Source of the DNA: Porticoccaceae bacterium
GTDB taxonomy: Bacteria; Pseudomonadota; Gammaproteobacteria; Pseudomonadales; Porticoccaceae
Direction of reading: 5' to 3'
Assembly: GCA_029212965.1 (NCBI GenBank)
Contig: JARGOV010000002.1
Span: 192,721-241,696 of the forward strand
Length of the DNA stretch: 48,976 nt
In this document: positions 1 through 8,854 of the stretch, piece after piece
How positions within the stretch are numbered: position 1 is the first letter of the stretch
Layout of the letters: every line of letters begins with the position of its first letter
The notes under the pieces: model-generated
What the model was told of the DNA's origin: nothing
What the model saw: the letters and a program-made list of their open reading frames with translations, nothing else
The model's database searches: none
Program-made: the position numbers and the translations under genes

Positions 1-1935
1 TGTCGAGTTGATTGCTTCGGCTTGAGTGCTTTGTTCTGTCGTGTTGAGAGTAGCCCTATTGTTTTGTTCTACGTCGTTCCTATTAGTGCAGTTGTTGCGG
101 CATACTACGGGATTAGAAGCCTGAAAAATTATTTCGTCGTCACTGCCGGTTATACGTTCGATTAGATAGGGTTCGATTTTGTAACCACCGTTGGCAAAAG
201 TTGCATAGCCCCCTGCAATAGCAAGCGGTGTAACAGCGTGACTGCCCAGTGCGAGCGATAAATCGTGGGGGAGTTGTTTGCGATTAAAGCCAAATTTAGA
301 GGCGGTATTGATGGCGTAGGTAATACCTGTTGATTGCAAAACGCGAATAGAAACCAAATTGCGGGATAAATAGAGAGCTTGGCGCAATCGAGTAGGGCCA
401 TAAAATTTACCGCCACTGTTGACAGGCCGCCACTGTGTTTCGATATTTTTGTCGTCAAAGGTGAGGGGTGCATCGTTGATAATACTGGCGGGCGTCATAC
501 CTTTTTCTAAAGCGGCAGCGTAGATAAAAGGTTTGAAATTGGAGCCCGGCTGACGTTGAGCTTGAGTTACGCGGTTAAAAGGACTTTGATAAAAATCAAG
601 GCCACCTGACATAGCCTGTATTGCGCCGGTATCAGGGTTGAGAGAAACGAGAGCGGCCTGTGCATCGGGGATTTGGGTGAGTTGCCACTCGTCATTTGCA
701 TTGCGACGAATACGAACAAGGTCACCGATAGAAAATACGGAGCTGAGATCTTTAATTGGCGCGCTGCGTTTATTCTCTGAAATATAATTCCGTAAGTTTT
801 TTAACGCTACTTCGGTAGTGAGTGTGATACTGAGGTTGTTTCGGGCTAGCAGCGTGATACCGCTTTCCTCAATGCTGGAAATAATCGCAGGTTCCAAATC
901 CCTTACGATAGGTGTGTCCTGTAAAACAGTTGGCCATTGCTCTGGGGTTTCGATATGAGCTTCGGGTCCGCGGTAGCCATGGCGCCAGTCATAGCTTAGT
1001 AATCCATCGAGGAGAGCCCGGTCTGCGTGGCGTTGCAGTGTGCTATTAATCGTTGTGAATACTGAAAAGCCAGAAATGTAAGCTTCGGCGCCTAATAAAT
1101 CCACCGCAGTTTGGCGAGCTATTTCAGCGACATAGGGTGCGTCATAATCTTTTAGTGAGCCATGGTATTGGGCGGTAATAATATCGCTTCGGGCTTGTTC
1201 GAGTGCTATTCGGTCAATGTATCCAAGTTTGTACATGCGCCCGAGTATCCAGTTACGCCGTGTCAAAGCTCTCTCAGGGTTGATAATAGGGTTAAAGCTT
1301 GAAGGAGCTTTGGGTAGACCGGCAATCATTGCCATTTGAGCGAGGGAAAGCTCGCTGATGGATTTTCCATAATAGGTCATTGCTGCTGCTTCTACACCAT
1401 AGGAGCGATTGCCGAGATAAATTTTGTTGGCGTAAAGGGCTAGTATTTCATCTTTTTCTAGTTCGTCTTCTATTCGCAGGGCGAGCAGTATCTCATTGAA
1501 TTTGCGGATAAAACTCTGTTCACGGGTGAGGAAGAAGTTTCTGGCTAGCTGCATGGTTATGGTGCTTCCGCCGGTTTGTATGTGTCCAGTGGTAACCAGT
1601 TCCATTGCTGCTCGGGCTAAACCTTTAAAATCGACACCAATATGAGAATAGAAACCATCATCTTCGGCAGAAAGAACAGCATTGACAAACAGCGGGGGGA
1701 TCGCGTCGAAACTTATTGGTGTTCGGCGTTTTTCGCCAAACTCACCAATAAGTTTCATATCTTGTGAATAAACTCTCAAAGGTGTTTGAAGTTTAACGGT
1801 TTTAAGGGTTTCCACAGGAGGTAATTTCGGACTAAGGTAGAGATATAAGCTGGTAGCGATGATCAGCGCGCCGCCCAGTGCTGGAATTAACAGCAGATAG
1901 GTGAAGCGAAACATCAGGGTTGAAAAGCGTTTCAT
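1..1935 (-). CDS. mrcA: Penicillin-binding protein 1A, C-terminus cut by window edge
   Basis: Bifunctional class A PBP: polymerises lipid II into glycan strands (glycosyltransferase) and cross-links peptides (transpeptidase) in the periplasm, anchored in the inner membrane. The frame is open from ATG 1933-1935 to base 1, giving 645 codons without a stop. A short cytoplasmic start and one membrane helix (about residues 8-32) come first. The GT51 domain follows, with catalytic Glu91 in AEDDGFYSH and the GGSTITMQLARN motif. The transpeptidase domain then shows the SxxK motif SNFK (Ser465, Lys468) and the second motif SRN. The KTG motif and C-terminus lie beyond the left edge. It is divergent from pilM, as in Pseudomonas, where the gene is called ponA. 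The N-terminal two thirds are intact; only the end is missing from view. Confidence 0.95.
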   Translation of the reverse strand, partial: MKRFSTLMFRFTYLLLIPALGGALIIATSLYLYLSPKLPPVETLKTVKLQTPLRVYSQDMKLIGEFGEKRRTPISFDAIPPLFVNAVLSAEDDGFYSHIGVDFKGLARAAMELVTTGHIQTGGSTITMQLARNFFLTREQSFIRKFNEILLALRIEDELEKDEILALYANKIYLGNRSYGVEAAAMTYYGKSISELSLAQMAMIAGLPKAPSSFNPIINPERALTRRNWILGRMYKLGYIDRIALEQARSDIITAQYHGSLKDYDAPYVAEIARQTAVDLLGAEAYISGFSVFTTINSTLQRHADRALLDGLLSYDWRHGYRGPEAHIETPEQWPTVLQDTPIVRDLEPAIISSIEESGITLLARNNLSITLTTEVALKNLRNYISENKRSAPIKDLSSVFSIGDLVRIRRNANDEWQLTQIPDAQAALVSLNPDTGAIQAMSGGLDFYQSPFNRVTQAQRQPGSNFKPFIYAAALEKGMTPASIINDAPLTFDDKNIETQWRPVNSGGKFYGPTRLRQALYLSRNLVSIRVLQSTGITYAINTASKFGFNRKQLPHDLSLALGSHAVTPLAIAGGYATFANGGYKIEPYLIERITGSDDEIIFQASNPVVCRNNCTNRNDVEQNNRATLNTTEQSTQAEAINST

Positions 1936-1968
1936 TGTTTAAGGTTAGCCGACTCGTAGTAGTACAGC

Positions 1969-2032
1969 ATTATAGTGGTAAGCGTCCGGTGATTTGTACT
2001 TGAAACATTTGCACAGCTAACGAATGTATAAT
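1969..2032. promoter_or_regulatory. Divergent promoter region between mrcA and pilM
   Basis: The 138-base gap between the two divergent genes carries a consensus TATAAT on each strand: minus-strand bases 1974-1969 facing mrcA, and plus-strand bases 2027-2032 facing pilM. Neither has a well-spaced consensus -35: TTGAAA at 2000-2005 is 21 bases from the pilM -10, and the mrcA side has only a weak match. The -10 calls are direct; the promoter assignment is inference. Confidence 0.5.
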
Positions 2033-2064
2033 TTTTATTAATTTTGCCTAACTGCAGGGATTAA

Positions 2065-3141
<1,077 letters not shown>

Positions 3142-3143
3142 CC

Positions 3144-3713
3144 ATGACGAATGTGAATCTACTTCCTTGGCGAGAAATTGAACGTCAGGAAAAAAAGAAA
3201 GAGTTTTTGATTGTTCTCGGGATGGTCGCAGCTATTGCTTTGTTCTTGGCGGTAGCTTGGGGTTATTGGGTCAATGGACAAATTGAGTGGCAGACTGATA
3301 GAAACAATTTGTTGAACAGTGAAATAGCCATGCTCGATGAAAAAGTTAAAGAAATTAAAGAGTTAAAGTTGCGTCGCCAGCAAGTGCTGGAACGTATGGA
3401 GGTTATTAAAGCTTTACAGGGGAACCGCCCTGGGATTGTTAAGGTGTTCGATGAATTCGTGCGCTCTGTTCCAAGTGGTGTCTTCTTTATCGAGGCAAAA
3501 CGTGTCGGTGAAAATGTATCCTTAGTCGGATTTGCTGAGTCAAACAATCGGATTTCGTCATTAATGCGTCAACTTGATGCCTCCGAACGCTTTAAAGAAC
3601 CGAATCTTACCAAAGTTGATGCGAATGATACGCTTGGGGACCAAGGTAGCCGTTTTGAGCTTCAGGTTCGGTTGAATATGACGCTGGATGAAGCTGATGC
3701 GGAGGGAGTTTAA
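3144..3713 (+). CDS. pilN: Type IV pilus assembly protein PilN
   Basis: Bitopic inner-membrane protein of the pilus alignment subcomplex; it heterodimerises with PilO in the periplasm and docks PilM through its short cytoplasmic tail. The N-terminus MTNVNLLPWREIERQEKKK contains the conserved NLLPWRE PilM-binding motif. It is followed by one membrane helix (about residues 22-42), a coiled-coil stretch (about 45-85) and a ferredoxin-like periplasmic domain. At 189 residues its length is typical. AAGGAG at 3127-3132 lies 11 bases before the ATG. Its end carries the ribosome site of pilO. Confidence 0.95.
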   Translation: MTNVNLLPWREIERQEKKKEFLIVLGMVAAIALFLAVAWGYWVNGQIEWQTDRNNLLNSEIAMLDEKVKEIKELKLRRQQVLERMEVIKALQGNRPGIVKVFDEFVRSVPSGVFFIEAKRVGENVSLVGFAESNNRISSLMRQLDASERFKEPNLTKVDANDTLGDQGSRFELQVRLNMTLDEADAEGV

Positions 3714-3714
3714 G

Positions 3715-4326
3715 GTGGCGGATGAAAATAAAGAATTCCAGCTAGCCAAACTGGATATCTCAGAGTTGGAGTATCAGAATATTGGGGTTTGGCCCATTCT
3801 TTTTAAAGCGCTGCTTTGTGCCGCCGTTTTTATTCTGATTGTTGTGTTGGGTTATTTCTTCCATGTAAAGGATTTATACCTGAGTTTGGAGTCAGTTGCT
3901 GCAAAGGAAACCAGCTTGCGGAAGACTTATCAGGAAAAAGCGTTTGAGGCGGCAAATCTAGAGGCTTATCGTCAGCAAATGGTTGAAGTTGAGGAGTCCT
4001 TCGGGACATTACTTGCTCAGTTGCCTGGTGATACAGAAGTGCCTGGTTTGCTAGAGGATATTACTGAAATTGGCTATGGCAGCAGTTTGGAAATCAAGAC
4101 TATTTCTCTGCAGCCGGAACAATCAGAGGAATTTTATGTCGAGTTGCCCATCAAAATTGTTGCAGAGGGTGGGTATCATGACGTTGGCACCTTTGTGAGT
4201 GGTGTTGCGGGCTTGCCTAGAATCGTTACATTACACGATTACTCGATGAAAGCGAATGAAGCAGGAAATCGACTCATCTTTGAAGTGGACGCAAAAACTT
4301 ATCGATATAAAGGTCAGGAAGATTGA
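3715..4326 (+). CDS. pilO: Type IV pilus assembly protein PilO
   Basis: Partner of PilN in the periplasmic alignment complex that bridges the inner-membrane pilus motor and the PilP/PilQ secretin. The protein has a short cytoplasmic tail, one membrane helix (about residues 27-47 from the chosen start), a coiled coil and a periplasmic core. I start it at GTG 3715 because GGAGGGA at 3701-3707 sits seven bases upstream. An ATG at 3688 in the same frame would overlap pilN by 26 bases and add nine residues without a ribosome site. The GTG choice gives 203 residues. Its end (TGA 4324-4326) lies three bases before the pilP ATG. Confidence 0.93.
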   Translation: MADENKEFQLAKLDISELEYQNIGVWPILFKALLCAAVFILIVVLGYFFHVKDLYLSLESVAAKETSLRKTYQEKAFEAANLEAYRQQMVEVEESFGTLLAQLPGDTEVPGLLEDITEIGYGSSLEIKTISLQPEQSEEFYVELPIKIVAEGGYHDVGTFVSGVAGLPRIVTLHDYSMKANEAGNRLIFEVDAKTYRYKGQED

Positions 4327-4328
4327 AA

Positions 4329-4865
4329 ATGGATACTGGCATTATAATAAAGACGCTAACACTAACACTGACATTAGGGTTGATCGCAGGTTGCGGTGAT
4401 AAACATCATGAAGATTTACAGTTGTTTATGGAGGGTGCCAGAAGCCAGCCTGTTGGTGAAATAGAACCATTGCCGACCTTTCGTCCTTATCAAACGTTTC
4501 GCTACAGCGCCATTGCTTTTCGCAGTCCTTTCGATATGCCTTTGTCAGCTATCGCAAAAGAAGATTCTTCAGGCAAGTTGGCTGTAGAGCCTGATGAAAA
4601 TCGAAAAAAAGAATACCTTGAAGGATTTAACTTTTCGTCATTTTCATTGGTGGGGGTTCTTGACCAAGGGGGGACAACCTGGTCTCTTGTTGATGATGGC
4701 GATGGAGGTGTCCACAGAATAACCATTGGTAATTACTTAGGGAAAAACCATGGCAGGGTTACTAATGTGTCGGATACCCGAATGGAAGTACTAGAGATTG
4801 TCCCTGATGGGAAAGGTGGCTGGGTCGAACGACCCAGAACGTTGGCCCTCAAGGGGAGCAATTAA
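4329..4865 (+). CDS. pilP: Type IV pilus lipoprotein PilP
   Basis: Inner-membrane lipoprotein that binds PilN/PilO and the secretin PilQ, forming the periplasmic bridge of the pilus. The N-terminal signal ends in a lipobox, LIAGC, with Cys22 as the lipidation site. A long flexible segment follows (about residues 23-70, including PFRPYQ-like proline-rich sequence). The C-terminal beta-sandwich (about 95-178) is typical of PilP, with the conserved LVGVLDQGGTTWSLVDDGDG region. ATG 4329 is preferred because AGGAA at 4316-4320 is eight bases upstream. A TTG at 4323 in frame would add two residues. Its stop overlaps an upstream in-frame ATG of pilQ by one base. Confidence 0.93.
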   Translation: MDTGIIIKTLTLTLTLGLIAGCGDKHHEDLQLFMEGARSQPVGEIEPLPTFRPYQTFRYSAIAFRSPFDMPLSAIAKEDSSGKLAVEPDENRKKEYLEGFNFSSFSLVGVLDQGGTTWSLVDDGDGGVHRITIGNYLGKNHGRVTNVSDTRMEVLEIVPDGKGGWVERPRTLALKGSN

Positions 4866-4888
4866 TGAGAAATTTTGAGGAGTTAGGA

Positions 4889-7066
4889 ATGAATGTTATC
4901 AAGCAGTTGGCAGAAGCGATGTCAAAGACTGTGATGGCTGTTATATCAAGTTTTATCTTGTTTCAGTCAGCTTTTGCAGAAACAGCAACTGTTGATGATA
5001 TTAGTTTTTCGACACTACCCGGGGGTCAGTTTGAAATTAAACTTGGTGCCGCGAGTGGTTTGCCGGAACCAAAAAGTTTTGCCATAGATTCTCCGGCTCG
5101 AATTGTTCTCGAGTTTGACAATACCTCAAGTGCTTTAGACAAGAAAAAATACCCACTCGCATTCGATAATGCACAGAGTGTCGTTGTGCTCAGTACTGGA
5201 GGAAAAACTCGACTTATTGTTAATTTGCAAGACCCTGTTGGTTTTGAAACTTTGCAAGACAAGGATGGAATGCGACTTCTCATAGGAGCCTCTAGCGGGG
5301 TTTCTCTGGCGGACAATGTTGATACTTCTACGTTTGAGTTGCCTTCTAAAAATATAAGTCAAAATGTTGCTTCTGAACGCAGTAGGGAAATTACTGACGT
5401 TGACTTTCGTCGAGGTGAAAATGGAGAAGGTTTAGTTTCTATAGGGCTAGCTGATGCGAATACGTTAGTGGATGTCAGTCAGGTTGGACAGAATGTAGTC
5501 CTTAATTTCTATCGCACAGCTTTACCTGAAACGTTAAATAGAAAGCTCGATGTGATCGATTTTGCCACGCCAATAACAACTATAGATAGCAAGAAAGACG
5601 GGTCAACAACGCAGATTGTGATTGCAGCGACCGGAGAATATGATTATTTGGCTTATCAGGCAGATGATCAGTATGTTGTCAGTGTGAAACGGCCGACTCA
5701 AGAAGAGCTTGAAAAAAGAAATTCTCGTTTTGAATTCACTGGCGAAAAACTGTCTTTAAATTTTCAGGATATTGAGGTTAGATCGGTTTTACAGTTGATC
5801 GCCGATTTTACTGATCTCAATTTAGTTGCCAGTGATACCGTTGTTGGAAATATTACATTACGGCTAAAAAATGTACCCTGGGACCAAGCTCTCGAGATCG
5901 TTTTAAAGTCTAAAGGTCTCGATAAAAGACAAGAGGGTAATGTCTTACTGGTCGCCCCTGCAGTAGAAATTGCAGAGCGAGAGCGCTTGCAGGTTGAAGC
6001 TAATAAACAATTGGTGGAGTTGGCTCCACTGGTTACGGAGTTTGTTCGCGTTAAATATGCTGATGCCAGGGAATTATTTGATCTGTTTAACACCGACGAC
6101 GATGAGAGTGGCGGGGGCAATGAGGATGACGAAAATGCAACCTCGAGTATTTTGTCTGAGCGAGGTAGTGCTATTGTTGATGAGCGAACAAATACGATCA
6201 TTTTGACAGATGTGCAAGACAAGATTGATGATTTTTATCGTTTGATTAAAGTCATCGATATTCCAGTAAAGCAGGTTGAAATTGAGGCGAGAATTATTAT
6301 TGCCAACACCGATTTTAGAAAAGAGGTCGGTACTCGATGGGGGGTTGCTGGGGTAAGAAACCCTGGGGGCGATATTTTTGAATTTGGTGGCCAACGCAAT
6401 GTGCTGGACAGCGACCCCGGTTCACCTGATGAGTTTTTTGGTGGCACTGGCTCTCTCGATTTATCTGAATCGCTTGCTGTTGACCTTGGAGTTACAAATC
6501 CGTCAGGGAGTCTGGCTCTGGGCTTGTTGAAAGACAATACCTTTATCGATTTGGAGCTCAGCGCACTTGAGAGTGACGGTTTTGGGGAGATCCTTTCCCA
6601 ACCTAAAGTGCTCACGGGCGACAAACAGCGAGCCATTATTAAAGCTGGTAGCGAAATACCCTTCGAAGATCTTGATGATGAAGGTATCTCTACCCTGAAA
6701 TTTAAGGAGGCTGTGTTAAAGCTTGATGTTACCCCACAAATCACACCTGATCATCGAGTGATCATGAGTCTTGTTGTGACTCAAGATACTATCGGGGAAA
6801 TTGTACCTACGGCAAACGGTGGTTCTGTGCCGTCAATTAACGTTACTGAAGTTGAAACAAAAGTGTTGGTGGGTGATGGTCAGACGCTAGTTTTGGGGGG
6901 TATTTTCCAGATGGAGGAATTAAATGGCGTTGAAAAAGTTCCGGTCTTAGGTGATATCCCCTATTTAGGCCGCTTATTCAGAAATGAAATTAAAGATAGT
7001 ACCAAGCGTGAAATACTGATATTTATAACCCCAAGAATTATTGGCGACTCTCTGCTTGATCGATGA
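4889..7066 (+). CDS. pilQ: Type IV pilus secretin PilQ
   Basis: Outer-membrane secretin forming the channel through which the pilus fibre passes. Order of parts: signal peptide ending in QSAFA; two AMIN domains that bind peptidoglycan (roughly residues 35-120 and 160-265); the secretin/TonB short N-terminal (STN) domain beginning LSLNFQDIEVRSVLQLIAD; an N1 domain (FVRVKYADARELFDLF); and the C-terminal secretin barrel with VPVLGDIPYLGRLFR. I choose ATG 4889 because GAGGAG at 4877-4882 is six bases upstream. ATG 4865 in frame would add eight residues before the signal peptide. The N1 domain holds an acidic Gly/Asp/Glu-rich insertion (DNA about 6095-6145). The 725-residue length is normal. The stop overlaps the aroK start (ATGA). 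Confidence 0.95.
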   Translation: MNVIKQLAEAMSKTVMAVISSFILFQSAFAETATVDDISFSTLPGGQFEIKLGAASGLPEPKSFAIDSPARIVLEFDNTSSALDKKKYPLAFDNAQSVVVLSTGGKTRLIVNLQDPVGFETLQDKDGMRLLIGASSGVSLADNVDTSTFELPSKNISQNVASERSREITDVDFRRGENGEGLVSIGLADANTLVDVSQVGQNVVLNFYRTALPETLNRKLDVIDFATPITTIDSKKDGSTTQIVIAATGEYDYLAYQADDQYVVSVKRPTQEELEKRNSRFEFTGEKLSLNFQDIEVRSVLQLIADFTDLNLVASDTVVGNITLRLKNVPWDQALEIVLKSKGLDKRQEGNVLLVAPAVEIAERERLQVEANKQLVELAPLVTEFVRVKYADARELFDLFNTDDDESGGGNEDDENATSSILSERGSAIVDERTNTIILTDVQDKIDDFYRLIKVIDIPVKQVEIEARIIIANTDFRKEVGTRWGVAGVRNPGGDIFEFGGQRNVLDSDPGSPDEFFGGTGSLDLSESLAVDLGVTNPSGSLALGLLKDNTFIDLELSALESDGFGEILSQPKVLTGDKQRAIIKAGSEIPFEDLDDEGISTLKFKEAVLKLDVTPQITPDHRVIMSLVVTQDTIGEIVPTANGGSVPSINVTEVETKVLVGDGQTLVLGGIFQMEELNGVEKVPVLGDIPYLGRLFRNEIKDSTKREILIFITPRIIGDSLLDR

Positions 7067-7584
7067 ATGAGTCGATGCCTGTATTTCTTATCGGGCCAAT
7101 GGGTGCGGGTAAGACAACGATAGGTAGGCACTTGGCCCGTTTGCTGGATAAGTCCTTTGTGGATCTTGATCAGGAAATAGAACGAAGCTGTGGTGCAGAT
7201 ATTTCCTGGATTTTTGATGTTGAAGGGGAGGCTGGCTTCCGTAGGCGGGAGTCGGCCATGCTTTGTGAAGTGGCAAATCGTAACAACATGGTCATTGCCA
7301 CTGGTGGAGGTGCTGTCCTCGATAGTGAGAATAGGGCGTTGATGAAACGAGCGGGCATTGTTGTCTTTCTCTCAGTGACAACAAAGGTTCTCTATAACCG
7401 GATGCAGCAAGATACTAAACGCCCCCTTCTACAAGGTGGTGATAAAAAAGCGATGATAGCGAGTATCGTCAAAGAGCGAGAGCCCTTATATAAAGAAATT
7501 GCTGATATTGTTTTTGATGGCCATAAAAAAACGCCAGCGCTGGCTGCACAAGAGCTGGCGTCATTGATTCGACAACGTATTTAG
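7063..7584 (+). CDS. aroK: Shikimate kinase
   Basis: Phosphorylates shikimate at the 3-hydroxyl with ATP, the fifth step of the shikimate pathway to aromatic amino acids, in the cytoplasm. The P-loop GPMGAGKT (residues 11-18), the shikimate-binding region with DLDQEIE and GFRRRES, the ATGGGAV loop and the lid around RPLLQ are all visible. At 173 residues it is a standard length. The ATG overlaps the pilQ stop (ATGA), showing translational coupling to the pilus operon, an arrangement known in pseudomonads. ATG 7075 is an alternative start four codons later. Confidence 0.95.
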   Translation: MNESMPVFLIGPMGAGKTTIGRHLARLLDKSFVDLDQEIERSCGADISWIFDVEGEAGFRRRESAMLCEVANRNNMVIATGGGAVLDSENRALMKRAGIVVFLSVTTKVLYNRMQQDTKRPLLQGGDKKAMIASIVKEREPLYKEIADIVFDGHKKTPALAAQELASLIRQRI

Positions 7585-7661
7585 ATAAACCCCAGTGCTG
7601 ATTCGGCAACCTTAGTTGCTGTGCTAGAATTGCGGCCCTGTAATTCTACCTTCTATATCTA

Positions 7662-8732
7662 ATGAATGTATTAAACGTTGATCTTGGCGAGCGCAGTTAT
7701 CCAATCATAATCGGTTGCAGTTTGCACAAGAGTGCCAGCTATTTAGCACCTTATATAAAGGGTGATCAAGTTTTAGTTGTGAGCAATGAGACTGTCGCGC
7801 CTCTCTATCTTAAGAATCTCTTGGAAAATATAGATATCCCCGTACTTAACACACTTGTGTTGCCGGATGGCGAGCAGTACAAAACTATAGATACTCTCAA
7901 TACCATTTTTGATGCCTTGCTAACATACCGACATGATCGTTCGACGACTCTGATTGCCTTGGGCGGTGGCGTTGTTGGTGATATAACCGGCTTCGCAGCA
8001 GCCTGTTACCAGAGAGGGGTTAACTTTATTCAAATACCCACGACTTTACTGGCCCAGGTAGACTCGTCGGTTGGTGGTAAAACAGCAGTTAACCACGCTC
8101 TGGGTAAAAATATGATTGGTGCTTTCCATCAGCCCCAGTGTGTATTGATCGATATCGCAACTTTGCAATCTTTACCTGAGCGGGAATATCGAGCAGGACT
8201 TGCTGAAGTAATAAAGTACGGGCTAATCACCGACGTGGGTTTTTTTGTCTGGCTTGAAGAGAATATTTCTCGATTAGTGGCGAGAGAAAGTGGTGCCGTG
8301 CAGTATGCTGTCGAGCACTCATGCCGTCTGAAAGCACATGTGGTTAGTCAGGATGAGCGCGAAAGTGGGCTGCGTGCCATTCTCAATCTTGGCCATACGT
8401 TTGGGCATGCTATTGAAACCCATGAGGGTTACGGTGAGTGGCTGCATGGTGAGGCGGTTGCGGTGGGTATGTGTATGGCTGCAGATCTGTCAAAGCGTCT
8501 GGGCTGGATTTCAGATGCCGATCGGGAACGGGTCTTTTCTCTGGTGGCACGGGCTGGCCTACCAACAGCTCCGCCCGAGATTGCCACTGAGCAATTTTTG
8601 GGGCTGATGGCTGTTGATAAAAAAGCATTAGGTGGCCAAGTTCGATTAGTGCTTCTTCAGAGTCTTGGTAAGGCTATAATCAGCGCTGATTATAGTGACA
8701 AGTTGTTGACGGCGGCTTTATCTGCAACTTGA
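7662..8732 (+). CDS. aroB: 3-dehydroquinate synthase
   Basis: Converts 3-deoxy-D-arabino-heptulosonate 7-phosphate to 3-dehydroquinate, the second shikimate-pathway step, using NAD and a divalent metal. The 356-residue protein shows the NAD-binding GGGVVGDITGFAA segment, PTTLLAQVDSSVGGKT, the metal-ligand region GLAEVIKYG, and the histidine-rich NLGHTFGHAIE with HGEAVAVGM. It follows aroK after 77 bases and is likely in the same transcript. In the Pseudomonas order a damX-like gene would follow; here the next gene is gltB. Confidence 0.96.
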   Translation: MNVLNVDLGERSYPIIIGCSLHKSASYLAPYIKGDQVLVVSNETVAPLYLKNLLENIDIPVLNTLVLPDGEQYKTIDTLNTIFDALLTYRHDRSTTLIALGGGVVGDITGFAAACYQRGVNFIQIPTTLLAQVDSSVGGKTAVNHALGKNMIGAFHQPQCVLIDIATLQSLPEREYRAGLAEVIKYGLITDVGFFVWLEENISRLVARESGAVQYAVEHSCRLKAHVVSQDERESGLRAILNLGHTFGHAIETHEGYGEWLHGEAVAVGMCMAADLSKRLGWISDADRERVFSLVARAGLPTAPPEIATEQFLGLMAVDKKALGGQVRLVLLQSLGKAIISADYSDKLLTAALSAT

Positions 8733-8762
8733 GGGCTTAAGACTTATTTGTCCCCTCACTAT

Positions 8763-8790
8763 TTGACGTGTAAAATATCTTGCTTATTGT
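8763..8790 (+). promoter_or_regulatory. Candidate sigma-70 promoter for gltBD
   Basis: TTGACG (8763-8768) and TATTGT (8785-8790) are 16 bases apart in the 122-base gap upstream of gltB. They match five and four of six consensus bases. The leader downstream has a weak CCCCT/AGGGG stem (about 8796-8817), which could be the end of aroB or a leader structure; I cannot decide. Confidence 0.4.
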
Positions 8791-8854
8791 GCGACCCCTC
8801 TTGATTCTCTAAAGGGGGCCTTCTTTCTAATTCATTGTTATAAAAGAGTTTTTT

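Noticed and set aside
162-473. 103-codon open frame on the minus strand
   Set aside because: It lies within the PBP1a gene in another frame; the PBP1a frame shows the SxxK motif and is continuous to the window edge.
7532-7560. CGCCAGC/GCTGGCG inverted repeat at the end of aroK as a terminator
   Set aside because: It lies in coding sequence and no T-run follows; aroB is probably co-transcribed.
8796-8817. CCCCT/AGGGG stem before gltB as an attenuator
   Set aside because: Five-base stem only, no T-run and no leader peptide.
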